Positions 15,882-24,000 of a DNA stretch of 64,000 nucleotides are shown one piece after another (the stretch's first letter is position 1; the number at the start of each line of letters is the position of its first letter). The stretch comes from Benzoatithermus flavus (GTDB taxonomy: Bacteria; Pseudomonadota; Alphaproteobacteria; Geminicoccales; Geminicoccaceae). The stretch is taken from NCBI RefSeq assembly GCF_037908215.1, contig NZ_JBBLZC010000014.1, positions 1 to 64,000 of the forward strand, written 5' to 3'. The notes beneath the pieces were generated by a model. That model made no database searches, was not told the origin of the DNA, and was given only the letters and a program-made list of their open reading frames with translations. A program made the position numbers and the translations under genes.

Positions 15882-16406
15882 TCAACCGGCGAGCCAGCGC
15901 GAGAGCGGCAGCCGCTCCGGATCGCAGACCTCGCGCAGCGCATCGGCGAGGAGTCTGCGCAGACTGTCGAGACCCACGGTGAAGCGGCGGCCGTCGAGCC
16001 GGACCTCGAGCTCCCGCCCGTTCAGGAGAGCCTGGACCAGAGCATCGTAGTTGCAGGTCGCGAGCGTCGTGAGCGTCGTGCCACTGGCCTTGCGCCACTC
16101 GCTCGTGGCGAGCCCGAAGCGGACCGTCCGGCCGTCGATCACGATCTGACCCAAGCGCGGATCCTGCTCGCCGTCCCCGATCGGGCGAATCTCGACGATC
16201 TGAAGGCGAAGCGTGAACCGGTCGCCCTTGGCGGCGACCGTGATCGACAGGAAGCCGCCCTCGCCGCCCTCGAAGCAGATCGCCAGCCGGCCGATACGAC
16301 CGCCCTGGCCGAGGGTCCTGGTCGGCAACCGCGCCCAAAGCTGCCCGCTCACACGGTCGGGCAGGGACGAGAGGGAACCGTGAACGACGTTCATGGCCTC
16401 CACCAT
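15882..16406 (-). CDS. hypothetical protein
   Basis: About 174 residues from ATG 16406; an ATG four codons later is also possible. No family recognised. It is rich in beta-strand-like segments (RIGRLAICFEGGEGGFLSIT, FTLRLQIVEIRPIGD, ELEVRLDGRRFTVGLDSL) and ends with LREVCDPERLPLSRWLAG. It has no signal peptide or membrane segment. It is convergent with the broken sensor kinase, the two stops being 10 bases apart. The codon use resembles genuine genes nearby, which supports it being real. Confidence 0.55.
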   Translation of the reverse strand: MVEAMNVVHGSLSSLPDRVSGQLWARLPTRTLGQGGRIGRLAICFEGGEGGFLSITVAAKGDRFTLRLQIVEIRPIGDGEQDPRLGQIVIDGRTVRFGLATSEWRKASGTTLTTLATCNYDALVQALLNGRELEVRLDGRRFTVGLDSLRRLLADALREVCDPERLPLSRWLAG

Positions 16407-16676
16407 CTCCAGACTGAACCTTCGTCGCTGCCGGCTTGGACAGCTTATGCCGGACCCGGCCATCGCCGCTCCGAAACGGAGGATACATGCTTCATTTCGG
16501 ATGGAAAGGCAGTAAATGAACGAATGGCAATTTTTCGGTAATGGTGAGTAGGGGGAGGCGCCTCCGCCGCAGACCGGGGCGACGTCGGAGCGTCCGGCGC
16601 AACCGGACCGCCCCGACGGCTCGCACGAAGAGCATCGCCGGGCCGCGACGATCACGCGGCCCTGGTCGCATGAGGG

Positions 16677-17951
16677 TCAGCCGCCTCTGGACCAGAGCTC
16701 GCGGTAGCGGGCCGCGGCGCGCGGGTTCCTGCCGCTCGGGAAGATCTTGTATGCACCCCGATACGCCTGACTGTCGCCGTTGAAGTAGGATTCGTAGGCC
16801 ATCACCGCGGCGTTGGCGCGGAAGAAGCGGTACATCTTCTCGATGAAGAACGGGTTGTCGAACCCGTTGTCCGGGCAGTGCAGCGAGGGATGATGATTCG
16901 ACACCCCCCATTCGGGCACCGAGAACCGCTTGCCCTTGGCCTTGGCCCAGGCGAGCCAGGCGCCGAGCCCGACCGGATTGCCGTTGCCCTGGCGGACGTC
17001 GTAGAGCGCGTTCCAGTCGGCGTCGCTGCGGACCGCGGGGCAGCGGTCGTAGCGCTGCGTGCCGATCACGTCCACGTACTCGGCACCAGGATAGATATTG
17101 TCCTGGCTGTAGGGCAGGTTGCCGCGCGCCCCCATGTTGAAGTCGAAGACGAAGCTCTGGCCGGGCACGCTGCGCAGGACCTGGACCCAGCGGCGGAAGC
17201 AGTTCTTGTAGCTGCTGCCGTCGCCGAGCACGCCCCAGGGGAAGTCGCCCATCCGGTTCGCCTCCCAGCCCAGCCGCAGGATCGCATCGTCGGCGCCGGC
17301 GCTCACGAGGCCCTGGCCGACCCTGCGGATGTAGGTATCGAAGGCGCCGTTGGCGCAGGCGCCGAGCTGGCCGCGGGCCCTCTCCGGCACGAGCCCGACG
17401 CCGAGCACCGCCCGAGCACCCGAGCGAGTGAGCCCCCGGACGAACCCTACCTGGGTGAACTCCGCCCAGCCGTGGCGGATGGCGAGGAATCCGGTCTTGA
17501 CGTCGAGCCTGCGGCCGCGCCAGGCCTCGAACGCGGAATCGACGCTGGAAGCGCCCGAGGCCCAGGGCAGGCCCGAGCGCCTGCCGCCCCAACCTCCGCC
17601 GCCGCCTCTCCTCCTGTACCTTGCTCTCTCCGCTTCGGCCGTATCCACGGCGGCCACATTCGTGACCTTCTCGACCGTACCGGGCAGGGCGGGATCCATG
17701 CAGTTCGCCACGGCATCGAGCTCGGCGCAGGACGATACCGGCTCGAGGACGGCGCTTCGATCCGTGCCGGGCAGATCGGGCGTGAGAAGAGCCGCTGGCG
17801 CCGGCTCGTTCGTGCCGAGCCCGGGGAGCGGGTCGGATCCGGGTGCTGCCGCCGATGCGGCGCCCGCGAGCCCGAGCGCGGCGATCAGGACGGACGCGCG
17901 CAGGGTACCGACCGGGAGGCAGGAGGCTCTTCCAAGGAAGGACTTCGGCAT
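16677..17951 (-). CDS. secreted GH26-like glycoside hydrolase (copy 1)
   Basis: A 424-residue secreted protein. It has a signal peptide (SVLIAALGLAGAASA), then a Gly/Arg-rich low-complexity linker (YRRRGGGGGWGGRR, about 112-125), then a TIM-barrel-like domain. Motifs fit beta-mannanase-type (GH26) enzymes: AILRLGWEANRMGDFPWGV with a candidate acid/base Glu, and KRFSVPEWGVSNHHPS with a candidate nucleophile Glu. The start MPKSFLG at 17951 follows GAGGGGA. It is strongly similar, also at DNA level, to the gene at 20671-21942; the two flank an MscS channel gene. The substrate (mannan, exopolysaccharide) is unknown. Confidence 0.8.
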   Translation of the reverse strand: MPKSFLGRASCLPVGTLRASVLIAALGLAGAASAAAPGSDPLPGLGTNEPAPAALLTPDLPGTDRSAVLEPVSSCAELDAVANCMDPALPGTVEKVTNVAAVDTAEAERARYRRRGGGGGWGGRRSGLPWASGASSVDSAFEAWRGRRLDVKTGFLAIRHGWAEFTQVGFVRGLTRSGARAVLGVGLVPERARGQLGACANGAFDTYIRRVGQGLVSAGADDAILRLGWEANRMGDFPWGVLGDGSSYKNCFRRWVQVLRSVPGQSFVFDFNMGARGNLPYSQDNIYPGAEYVDVIGTQRYDRCPAVRSDADWNALYDVRQGNGNPVGLGAWLAWAKAKGKRFSVPEWGVSNHHPSLHCPDNGFDNPFFIEKMYRFFRANAAVMAYESYFNGDSQAYRGAYKIFPSGRNPRAAARYRELWSRGG

Positions 17952-18354
17952 GATTTCTTCCCCTCGTGTCCGCATGAGGCGTCTTCGCCCAGCCGTTGTC
18001 GTTTTTGGTGATCCGGGGCGGTCTTTTACGGAACAACGGCAGAGAATGGCAGTTCAGAAATTAGCTCTTCCGTGCGTTAAGTTGGCCACAGCCATGTGCT
18101 TTGCCCGCAACGATATTCGCTCAAGCGGCCAAATCCATCCTGGAAGCGGGGATCATCAAGGCGGGGGATACGCCGGAAGGGAATTGGCACATTAACTCGC
18201 TGATAATACTCGCATTTGTATCACATGACTTTACCGAGACAGATACCATCTGCGAATTGATTGGCACTCGCCTGCATCCAACTCTCGATGAAAGCGTCAG
18301 TTCGTGATCTCCGCTCCACGAACGCTCTTTCCCCTTTCACGTGCCGAGGCGAGC
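17952..18354. other. 403-bp AT-richer divergent promoter region
   Basis: Sits between the GH26-like gene (minus) and the MscS gene (plus) and is visibly less GC-rich than its surroundings, for example gataatactcgcatttgta around 18202. It should hold both promoters. An open frame of 68 codons (18101-18307, TTG start) has untypical codon use and no recognised relatives. No repeats or operators stand out. Confidence 0.5.
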
Positions 18355-20664
18355 ATGACCCCCGAACCCGCACCGACGCTCCACCCTGCTGTCGACCGGC
18401 TCCGCACGAGCTGTTGCTGCGGCGTGTCGCCGCTGTGGCGAGTGTGCATCATCCTGATGGTCGCGGCTTGTCTGTTACTGCCACCCGGCATGGCCGTCGC
18501 TCAGACACTCCCGGCGCCGGCAGCCGCCGACCGGCAGGCGGACCTTCAAGCGCTCGACCGTGTCCTCGGCCTTCTCGGCGACGACGCGCGCCGCTCGGCC
18601 CTGATCGCCGAGCTGAAGCAGCTCCGCGCGAGCCTGGCCACCTCCGACGATCAGCACAAGGCAGGGGGCACAGCGAACGAGGAAGGTCTGATCGGCGCCC
18701 TCGCGACCGGGATCGCCGGCATGGGGCGGGATCTGCCGGCGACGGGCCTCGGGACGGCGCTCGACCGGCAGGTAGGCGACGCGCTGGATCAGCTAGGCGA
18801 CCGGCTGGCAGCCGGCCTGCGGGATCACCGGATCGAAAGCTTCCTTCTGCAGGCCGTGCCGGGCTGGATGGCGGCCATCGTTCTCGCCTGGGCCATGAAG
18901 GCTTCGCCTCTGGTGCGGCGTGGCCGGATCGTGCGCATCGACGCCTGCCGCGCGCGGGCGCGCGGGCGCCGACTCTTACGCATGACCGCCACGAGCAGCC
19001 TGCGCGAGCTTCTCCCGCTCGCCTGTGGCGCGATCGTGCTGGGCGCATGGCCGGCCACCGGCCTGCTCGCTCCGGATCGAGGTCCGCTCTTTCTGACCCT
19101 GGCCATGCCGGTGCTGACAGCCGTCTTCGTGAAGCAGATCGGTCTGCACGGCCTGATGCTGCTGGCACCGCTGCGCACCTGGCGGGTCGTCGGCTACGCG
19201 CAGCAACGGGTGGTGCCCTGGCTCGCCCTGCTCGCGGCGGCGGCCGCCTGCGGCGGCATCCTGCGCAGCCCGCCGCTGCACGAGGTCCTCGGCCTCCGTG
19301 CCGCCGGACTCCTGGCGCTCGTTGCCGACATCCTGGTCGCCGGCCTCGCTGCCGCGTTCATTCTCCGGCATCGGCGGGTGGTCCGCTACCTGCTTATGGG
19401 CCGCAGGCTGAAGCCACAGGAGGAAAAGGCGCTGAACCCGCTCCGGCGCGTGCTGCGCCGGATGGCCCGGCGCTGGCACGTGCTGGCCCTCCTGCTCGTG
19501 GCGACGAACCTCGCGGCACGGCTGCTCGGGCTCGGTGACGGCCATTTCTTCCGCAACGCGATGCTGGCCGTCCTCGTCATCGCCCTGGGGCTCGTGGCGG
19601 TGCCGGCGCTCGACGGCGCCATCGATCGCTCCGCCCGGCATCTCCGGCGCGGGCGCTCGGGCACGGTGCGCCGGATCATCGTGCGTCTGCTCGAGCTGCT
19701 CCGCCTCGCCGGGCACGTCGCAATCTCGGCGGTTCTTCTGATCGTGGTTCTGGAGATCTGGGGGTTCGCCGTCTGGGACTGGCTGCAGAGCGACGTCGGC
19801 GCCGCCATCGTGCGATCGCTCCTGTCGATCCTGACCGTCGCCGCGCTCGCCTGGACGTCCTGGATCGCGATCGACAGCGTCATCGCCGAAGCGCTCGCTC
19901 CTTCCGACATCGAAGGCCAGCTCAGGCCGAGCAGCAGCCGCGCCAAGACCCTCCTGCCGTTCCTGCGCAACCTCGCCTTCGTCACCATCTGCCTGCTCGC
20001 CGGCATCACGATCCTGGACGATCTCGGCGTGAACGTGGCCCCGCTCCTCGCCGGCGCCGGTATCGTCGGCCTCGCCATCGGCTTCGGCTCGCAGCAGCTC
20101 GTGCAAGACCTGATCACCGGCCTCTTCATCCTGTTCGAGGACACGATCGCCGTGGGCGACGTGATCGACACCGGAGACCGCGCCGGCGTGGTCGAGGCGC
20201 TGACGATCCGGACGGTGCGGCTGCGCGATGGCGACGGAGCGCTGCATGCGATTCCGTTCAGCCAGATCAAGGCCTTGAAGAACCGCTCGCGCGACTATGG
20301 CGTCTACACCGTCAAGGTCACGGTGGGCTACGACGCCGACCTCGTGCAGGTGATGGACGTCATGCGCGAGATCGGCGCCGGGCTGCAGAACGACCCGCGC
20401 TTCTCCTGGAGCATCCTCGCCCCGCTCGAGGTCTGGGGTGCCGACGAGTTCACCGTGCAAGGAGTCGTGGTGACGGGAGGAATCCGCACCCGGCCGCTCC
20501 AGCAATGGACCGTCGGGCGCGAGTTCAACCTGCGCCTCAAGCAGCGCTTCGACGAGCTCGGCATCCTGATCGCGATCCCCCGGATGTCGCTCGTCCCCCC
20601 TCACGCGCGCGTGGATGCCGACGGCGACCGGCCAGCGACAGCACCGGCCGCGGCCGGTGCCTGA
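18355..20664 (+). CDS. MscS-family mechanosensitive ion channel
   Basis: A 769-residue multi-pass membrane protein. The long N-terminal part has a signal peptide-like segment (VCIILMVAACLLLPPGMAVA), a periplasmic helical region (about 50-160) and about eight transmembrane helices. The MscS core follows near residue 540: LLAGAGIVGLAIGFGSQQLV (pore-lining TM3 and the GFGSQ..V motif), DLITGLFILFEDTIAVGDVI, and the C-terminal beta/alpha cytoplasmic cage (YTVKVTVGYDADL). Large members of this family protect cells against hypo-osmotic shock. The start is ATG 18355, with GAGG five bases upstream. It lies between two GH26-like secreted proteins. Confidence 0.92.
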   Translation: MTPEPAPTLHPAVDRLRTSCCCGVSPLWRVCIILMVAACLLLPPGMAVAQTLPAPAAADRQADLQALDRVLGLLGDDARRSALIAELKQLRASLATSDDQHKAGGTANEEGLIGALATGIAGMGRDLPATGLGTALDRQVGDALDQLGDRLAAGLRDHRIESFLLQAVPGWMAAIVLAWAMKASPLVRRGRIVRIDACRARARGRRLLRMTATSSLRELLPLACGAIVLGAWPATGLLAPDRGPLFLTLAMPVLTAVFVKQIGLHGLMLLAPLRTWRVVGYAQQRVVPWLALLAAAAACGGILRSPPLHEVLGLRAAGLLALVADILVAGLAAAFILRHRRVVRYLLMGRRLKPQEEKALNPLRRVLRRMARRWHVLALLLVATNLAARLLGLGDGHFFRNAMLAVLVIALGLVAVPALDGAIDRSARHLRRGRSGTVRRIIVRLLELLRLAGHVAISAVLLIVVLEIWGFAVWDWLQSDVGAAIVRSLLSILTVAALAWTSWIAIDSVIAEALAPSDIEGQLRPSSSRAKTLLPFLRNLAFVTICLLAGITILDDLGVNVAPLLAGAGIVGLAIGFGSQQLVQDLITGLFILFEDTIAVGDVIDTGDRAGVVEALTIRTVRLRDGDGALHAIPFSQIKALKNRSRDYGVYTVKVTVGYDADLVQVMDVMREIGAGLQNDPRFSWSILAPLEVWGADEFTVQGVVVTGGIRTRPLQQWTVGREFNLRLKQRFDELGILIAIPRMSLVPPHARVDADGDRPATAPAAAGA

Positions 20665-20670
20665 GCCGCT

Positions 20671-21942
20671 TCAGCGCCCGGCGGACCAGAGCTGCTGGTA
20701 GCGCGCCGCAGCGCGCGGGTTGTTGTAAGCCGGGAAGATCTTGTAGACCCCGTCCGGGAACGCCCGGCCACCACCGTTGAAGTAGGATTCGTAGGCCATC
20801 ACCGCGGCATTGGCGCGGAAGAACTCGAACATCTTCTGGATGAAGAACGGGTTGTCGAACCCGTTGTCCGGGCAGTGCAGCGAGGGATGGTGGTCGGAGA
20901 CACCCCACTCGGGCACCGAGAACCGCTTGCCCTTGGCCTTGGCCCAGGCGAGCCAGGCACCCAGCCCGACCGGATTGCCGGTCTCCTGGCGGACGTCGTA
21001 GGCGGCCTGCCAGTCGGCGTCGCTGCGGATCGCGGGGCAGCGGTCGTAGCGCTGCGTGCCGATCACGTCCACGTACTCGGCACCAGGATAGATGTTGTCC
21101 TGGCTGTAGGGCAGGTTGCCGCGCGCCCCCATGTTGAAGTCGAAGGTGAAGGCCTGTCCGGTCACGCTGCGCAGGACCTGGACCCAGCGGCGGAAGCAGT
21201 TCTTGTAGCCACTGCCGTCGCCGAGCACGCCCCAGGGGAAGTCGCCCATCCGGTTCGCCTCCCACCCCAGCCGCAAGATCGCATTGCCGGCACCCATCGC
21301 GACCAGGCTCCGGCCGATCTTGCGGATGTGATCGTCGAAGGCGCCATTGGCGCAGGCGACGAATTGACCACGGGCGCTCTCGGGCAGCATGCCGGCTGCG
21401 ATCACCGGCGTGTAGCCGGCGCGGACGATCGGCCTGATGAAGCTGGTCTGGGTGAGCTCCGCCCAGCCGTAGCGGATGGCGAGGAAGGCGGTCTTGACGT
21501 CGAGCCTGCGGCCGCGCCAGGCCTCGAAGTCGGCGCCGGCGCTGGAAGCGCCCGACATCCAGGGCAGACCCGAGCGCCTGCCGCCCCAGGTCACCTTCTC
21601 GGCGGCCGGCGCTGCAGCCGCCGGCGAGGGCGTCTCGCCCGCCGAGGCGAGCCGCTCGGCACCTCCGCCGGGCAGCGCCACGTCCAGACAGACCGCCCCG
21701 CCCTCGAATTCGGTGCAGGAGGCGACCGGCTCGAGCGAAGCGCTGTCCTCGGATCCTCCCGACATGCCCGCCTTCGCGGCCAGGATCGCGATCCCGACGG
21801 TGCCGGGCTCCATCACCATCGCAGACGACCTCGCATGAGCCGCTGCCACGCCGCCGGCGAGCATCAGAGCCGGGACGACAGCGGAGGCGCGGCGCAGCAG
21901 AGCGCGCAGTCGTGGGCTTTCGTTCATGAAGGCAGCCGACAT
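20671..21942 (-). CDS. secreted GH26-like glycoside hydrolase (copy 2)
   Basis: A 423-residue paralogue of the gene at 16677-17951. It has an N-terminal signal segment (RRASAVVPALMLAGGVAAAHA), a shorter linker than copy 1 lacking the Gly/Arg tract, and the same catalytic-domain motifs AILRLGWEANRMGDFPW and KRFSVPEWGVSDHHPSLHC. Near-identity over the catalytic region contrasts with divergent signal peptides and linkers, pointing to duplication followed by divergence or gene conversion. ATG 21942 is preceded by GGGGAA. Its stop is only six bases from the convergent mscS stop. Confidence 0.8.
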   Translation of the reverse strand: MSAAFMNESPRLRALLRRASAVVPALMLAGGVAAAHARSSAMVMEPGTVGIAILAAKAGMSGGSEDSASLEPVASCTEFEGGAVCLDVALPGGGAERLASAGETPSPAAAAPAAEKVTWGGRRSGLPWMSGASSAGADFEAWRGRRLDVKTAFLAIRYGWAELTQTSFIRPIVRAGYTPVIAAGMLPESARGQFVACANGAFDDHIRKIGRSLVAMGAGNAILRLGWEANRMGDFPWGVLGDGSGYKNCFRRWVQVLRSVTGQAFTFDFNMGARGNLPYSQDNIYPGAEYVDVIGTQRYDRCPAIRSDADWQAAYDVRQETGNPVGLGAWLAWAKAKGKRFSVPEWGVSDHHPSLHCPDNGFDNPFFIQKMFEFFRANAAVMAYESYFNGGGRAFPDGVYKIFPAYNNPRAAARYQQLWSAGR

Positions 21943-22240
21943 CGGTCGTTCCCCGTGACGTGATCTTCGTTGGTGGCCTGCTCGGCCTGCCCCGCAAGCA
22001 CAAAGCGGCTGCGATCTTCTTATTTAAGCTTCAAGGTAGAATCAGGGCGCAAATGATCCCTGCAGCGGATGGCTGCCCTTACGACGTGTGGCTCGGCTGC
22101 TACAGCTCTCGTGATGAAAGCGATGAAACCGCGGAAACGCGGAGGCCATCAGGATGCAGGAACGCCACAATCCTGCCCGGCAAGGCCACCCGCGGCCTGG
22201 AGCCGCAGGCGACGGCCAAGACGGCTGCGCGGCTCCTCGC
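21943..22240. other. 298-bp intergenic region upstream of GH26-like copy 2
   Basis: Contains a short AT-rich stretch (ttcttatttaagcttcaag, near 22018) that probably carries the promoter of the minus-strand GH26-like gene. It also holds a small hairpin CCGCG-GAAA-CGCGG near 22130, which on the minus strand is followed by TTTC and could end transcription of the BON gene. No gene was recognised. Confidence 0.4.
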
Positions 22241-23017
22241 CTACTCGCCCCGGTCGATCGGCGCAGCGGCATAGCGCCGGCCCCGCGTCTCCTCGCTGCC
22301 GAGCAGATCGGCGCCGGAACTCGCCGTGCCCGTGCCGGCCACCATGCCCGTGGCACCGCTGCCCGAGGTCGTCGAAGCATCGCTTCCGGCACCCGTCGGT
22401 AACGTCCTGCCATGGCCCATGGTCGTGAACGGCGAGTTGGTATGGCCGGCATCCGGCCGCCCGAGAACGCGCACCCGCAGATTGTTCTGCACGTAGTGGA
22501 CCCCGCGCGTGTCCTCGGCCAGATCCTCCGCCTTGCGGCGGGCGAGGCGGGAATTGACCATGCCTTGCAGCGTCACCTCGCCGTCCTTCACCAGCACCTC
22601 GATGTCGGTGGCGTCGATGTCGGGGTCGTCGGTCAGCCGGTCGTTGATGTCCTCGGCGACCCGCTGATCGGAGCGGCGATAGCCCTTGGGCCCGCGCCCG
22701 CGGTGATCCTGATCGATCCGCTCGATGATGGCGTCCTCGTCGAACGGGGCAGCGACCTCCTCGACCGAGCGCTCGGGCATCCCGCGCTGGCCGGTCATGG
22801 TATTAGCACCGCGCTCGCCCGGATCGTAGGCGCGGCGCCCCTCCAGGCTGGGCCGCTGATAGCCGCCGCCCGGCATCACGGCGCGGATGCCGCGGTCCCA
22901 GTCGTGGTAGGCGTCGCGGCGGACGGACGTGCCGCGCTCGGCGGTGCGGGCATAGCGGTACTCGGCCCAGCGGCCCCGGTCGGCATCGTTCTCGGGCCAG
23001 AAGTTCCGTGGCGGCAT
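22241..23017 (-). CDS. BON-domain protein (copy 1)
   Basis: A 258-residue hydrophilic protein with one BON domain at about 112-180. Visible core: RVAEDINDRLTDDPDIDATD, VLVKDGEVTLQGMVNSRLAR and VHYVQNNLRVRV. BON domains are thought to bind phospholipid or peptidoglycan-proximal surfaces; related SWFGD-type proteins are stress-associated. The N-terminal region is rich in Arg/Tyr/Asp and the C-terminal tail is Gly/Ser/Thr-rich and disordered. No signal peptide is visible. It shares RGRGPKGYRRSD with the next gene (23107-23925), so the two are paralogues in tandem. Confidence 0.85.
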   Translation of the reverse strand: MPPRNFWPENDADRGRWAEYRYARTAERGTSVRRDAYHDWDRGIRAVMPGGGYQRPSLEGRRAYDPGERGANTMTGQRGMPERSVEEVAAPFDEDAIIERIDQDHRGRGPKGYRRSDQRVAEDINDRLTDDPDIDATDIEVLVKDGEVTLQGMVNSRLARRKAEDLAEDTRGVHYVQNNLRVRVLGRPDAGHTNSPFTTMGHGRTLPTGAGSDASTTSGSGATGMVAGTGTASSGADLLGSEETRGRRYAAAPIDRGE

Positions 23018-23053
23018 GATGGCTCGCTCCCGCTGCTGTCTGCACTGGAAGGA

Positions 23054-23080
23054 GAAACGCCCCGACAGCCGGGGCGTTTC
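23054..23080. terminator. strong hairpin between the two BON genes
   Basis: GAAACGCCCCG, loop ACAGC, CGGGGCGTTTC: a perfect 11-bp stem. Read on the minus strand, it lies after the stop of the upstream BON gene (23107) and ends in CGTTTCTCC, so it is a plausible intrinsic terminator or attenuating structure between the paralogues. Confidence 0.6.
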
Positions 23081-23106
23081 GTGCGGGATCCGGCCTCTTC
23101 GGCCGC

Positions 23107-23925
23107 TCAGCCGAGATGCCCTTCCTCCTGGCTCGAACCGGGCCCGGTGCCGGCGTTGCGGTTCGTGCCGGTGGCGGTGGAGTAGCCGATGCCGGTGGTG
23201 CTGGTGACGCCGGGAGCGGCACCGCTGCGCCCGCCGGTGGTGCCCATCGCAGGCGAGCCCGCGGCACTGCCCGAGAGCGCGCTGACCCCGGCACTGCCCA
23301 TGCCGGCGTCGAGCCCGCCCAGAGCGCTGCTCGAGGTAGCACCCTCGTAGATCGGCGGCCGGCCACGATCCTGCCGCTGCCGCACGCGCAGATTGTTCTG
23401 GACGTAGCTGACGCCCGAGACGCTCTCGGCGATATCCTCGGCCCGGCGCCGCGCCCGGCGGCTGTTCACCGTACCGTCGAGCGTCACCTCGCCGTTCTCG
23501 ACCCTGACCTCGATGTCGCTGGCATCGATCCAGGCATCGTCGGTGAGCCAGTCGCTCACGTCCTCGCGAATGCGCTCGTCGGAGCGGCGATAGCCCTTGG
23601 GCCCGCGCCCGCGCTGGCCGCGTGCTCGGACATGGTGCTCGGGATGGATCTGGCCGCCGGGCTCGCCGCCGTCATAATCGGTGACGGCGTCGGCCGCGGC
23701 ACGGGAGACACCACGGCCGGCATAGTCGCCGAGCCCGAAGCCGTAGCGGCTGTAGAACGCCCGCCGATAGGTCTCGCCCGGTGGCGGCTCGGGCTGCCAG
23801 TCCCGGTAGCGTCGTTCACGACCGGGATCATCGTAGCCGTAGAAACGGTGATCGGGCTGGTGGCGATAGGGATCGGCGCTGCTGCCCCCCTCTTCGGGAC
23901 GCCCGTGGGATGCCCGCTCGGCCAT
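23107..23925 (-). CDS. BON-domain protein (copy 2)
   Basis: 272 residues. The N-terminal part is rich in Tyr, Arg, Asp and Gly (RHQPDHRFYGYDDPGRERRY); the BON domain lies at about 115-183 (RIREDVSDWLTDDAWIDASD, VRVENGEVTLDGTVNSRRAR, VSYVQNNLRVRQ); the tail is Gly/Ser/Thr-rich and low-complexity. It shares the RGRGPKGYRRSD lead-in to the domain with the following gene. No signal peptide, so it is probably cytoplasmic or exported by another route. The pair, separated by a hairpin, is likely a local duplication. Confidence 0.85.
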   Translation of the reverse strand: MAERASHGRPEEGGSSADPYRHQPDHRFYGYDDPGRERRYRDWQPEPPPGETYRRAFYSRYGFGLGDYAGRGVSRAAADAVTDYDGGEPGGQIHPEHHVRARGQRGRGPKGYRRSDERIREDVSDWLTDDAWIDASDIEVRVENGEVTLDGTVNSRRARRRAEDIAESVSGVSYVQNNLRVRQRQDRGRPPIYEGATSSSALGGLDAGMGSAGVSALSGSAAGSPAMGTTGGRSGAAPGVTSTTGIGYSTATGTNRNAGTGPGSSQEEGHLG

Positions 23926-24000
23926 CGCTGCTCTCCCCTGAGGATGGTGGTCACTCCAGGGTCGAGGAACCCGTGGCCAGGGGCCGGGTTCCGGCCGGCG

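Noticed and set aside
16550..16567. GGAGGCGCCTCC palindrome between the hypothetical gene and the GH26-like gene
   Set aside because: A single 12-bp GC palindrome in GC-rich DNA, not positioned at a recognisable promoter and not repeated.
18101..18307. A 68-codon AT-richer frame with TTG start between the GH26-like and mscS genes
   Set aside because: Codon use differs from all neighbours, there is no ribosome-binding site and no recognisable family. Most likely chance within a promoter region, although transfer cannot be excluded.
22127..22145. Short CCGCG-GAAA-CGCGG hairpin
   Set aside because: Only five base pairs in a GC-rich genome; too weak to call a terminator on its own.
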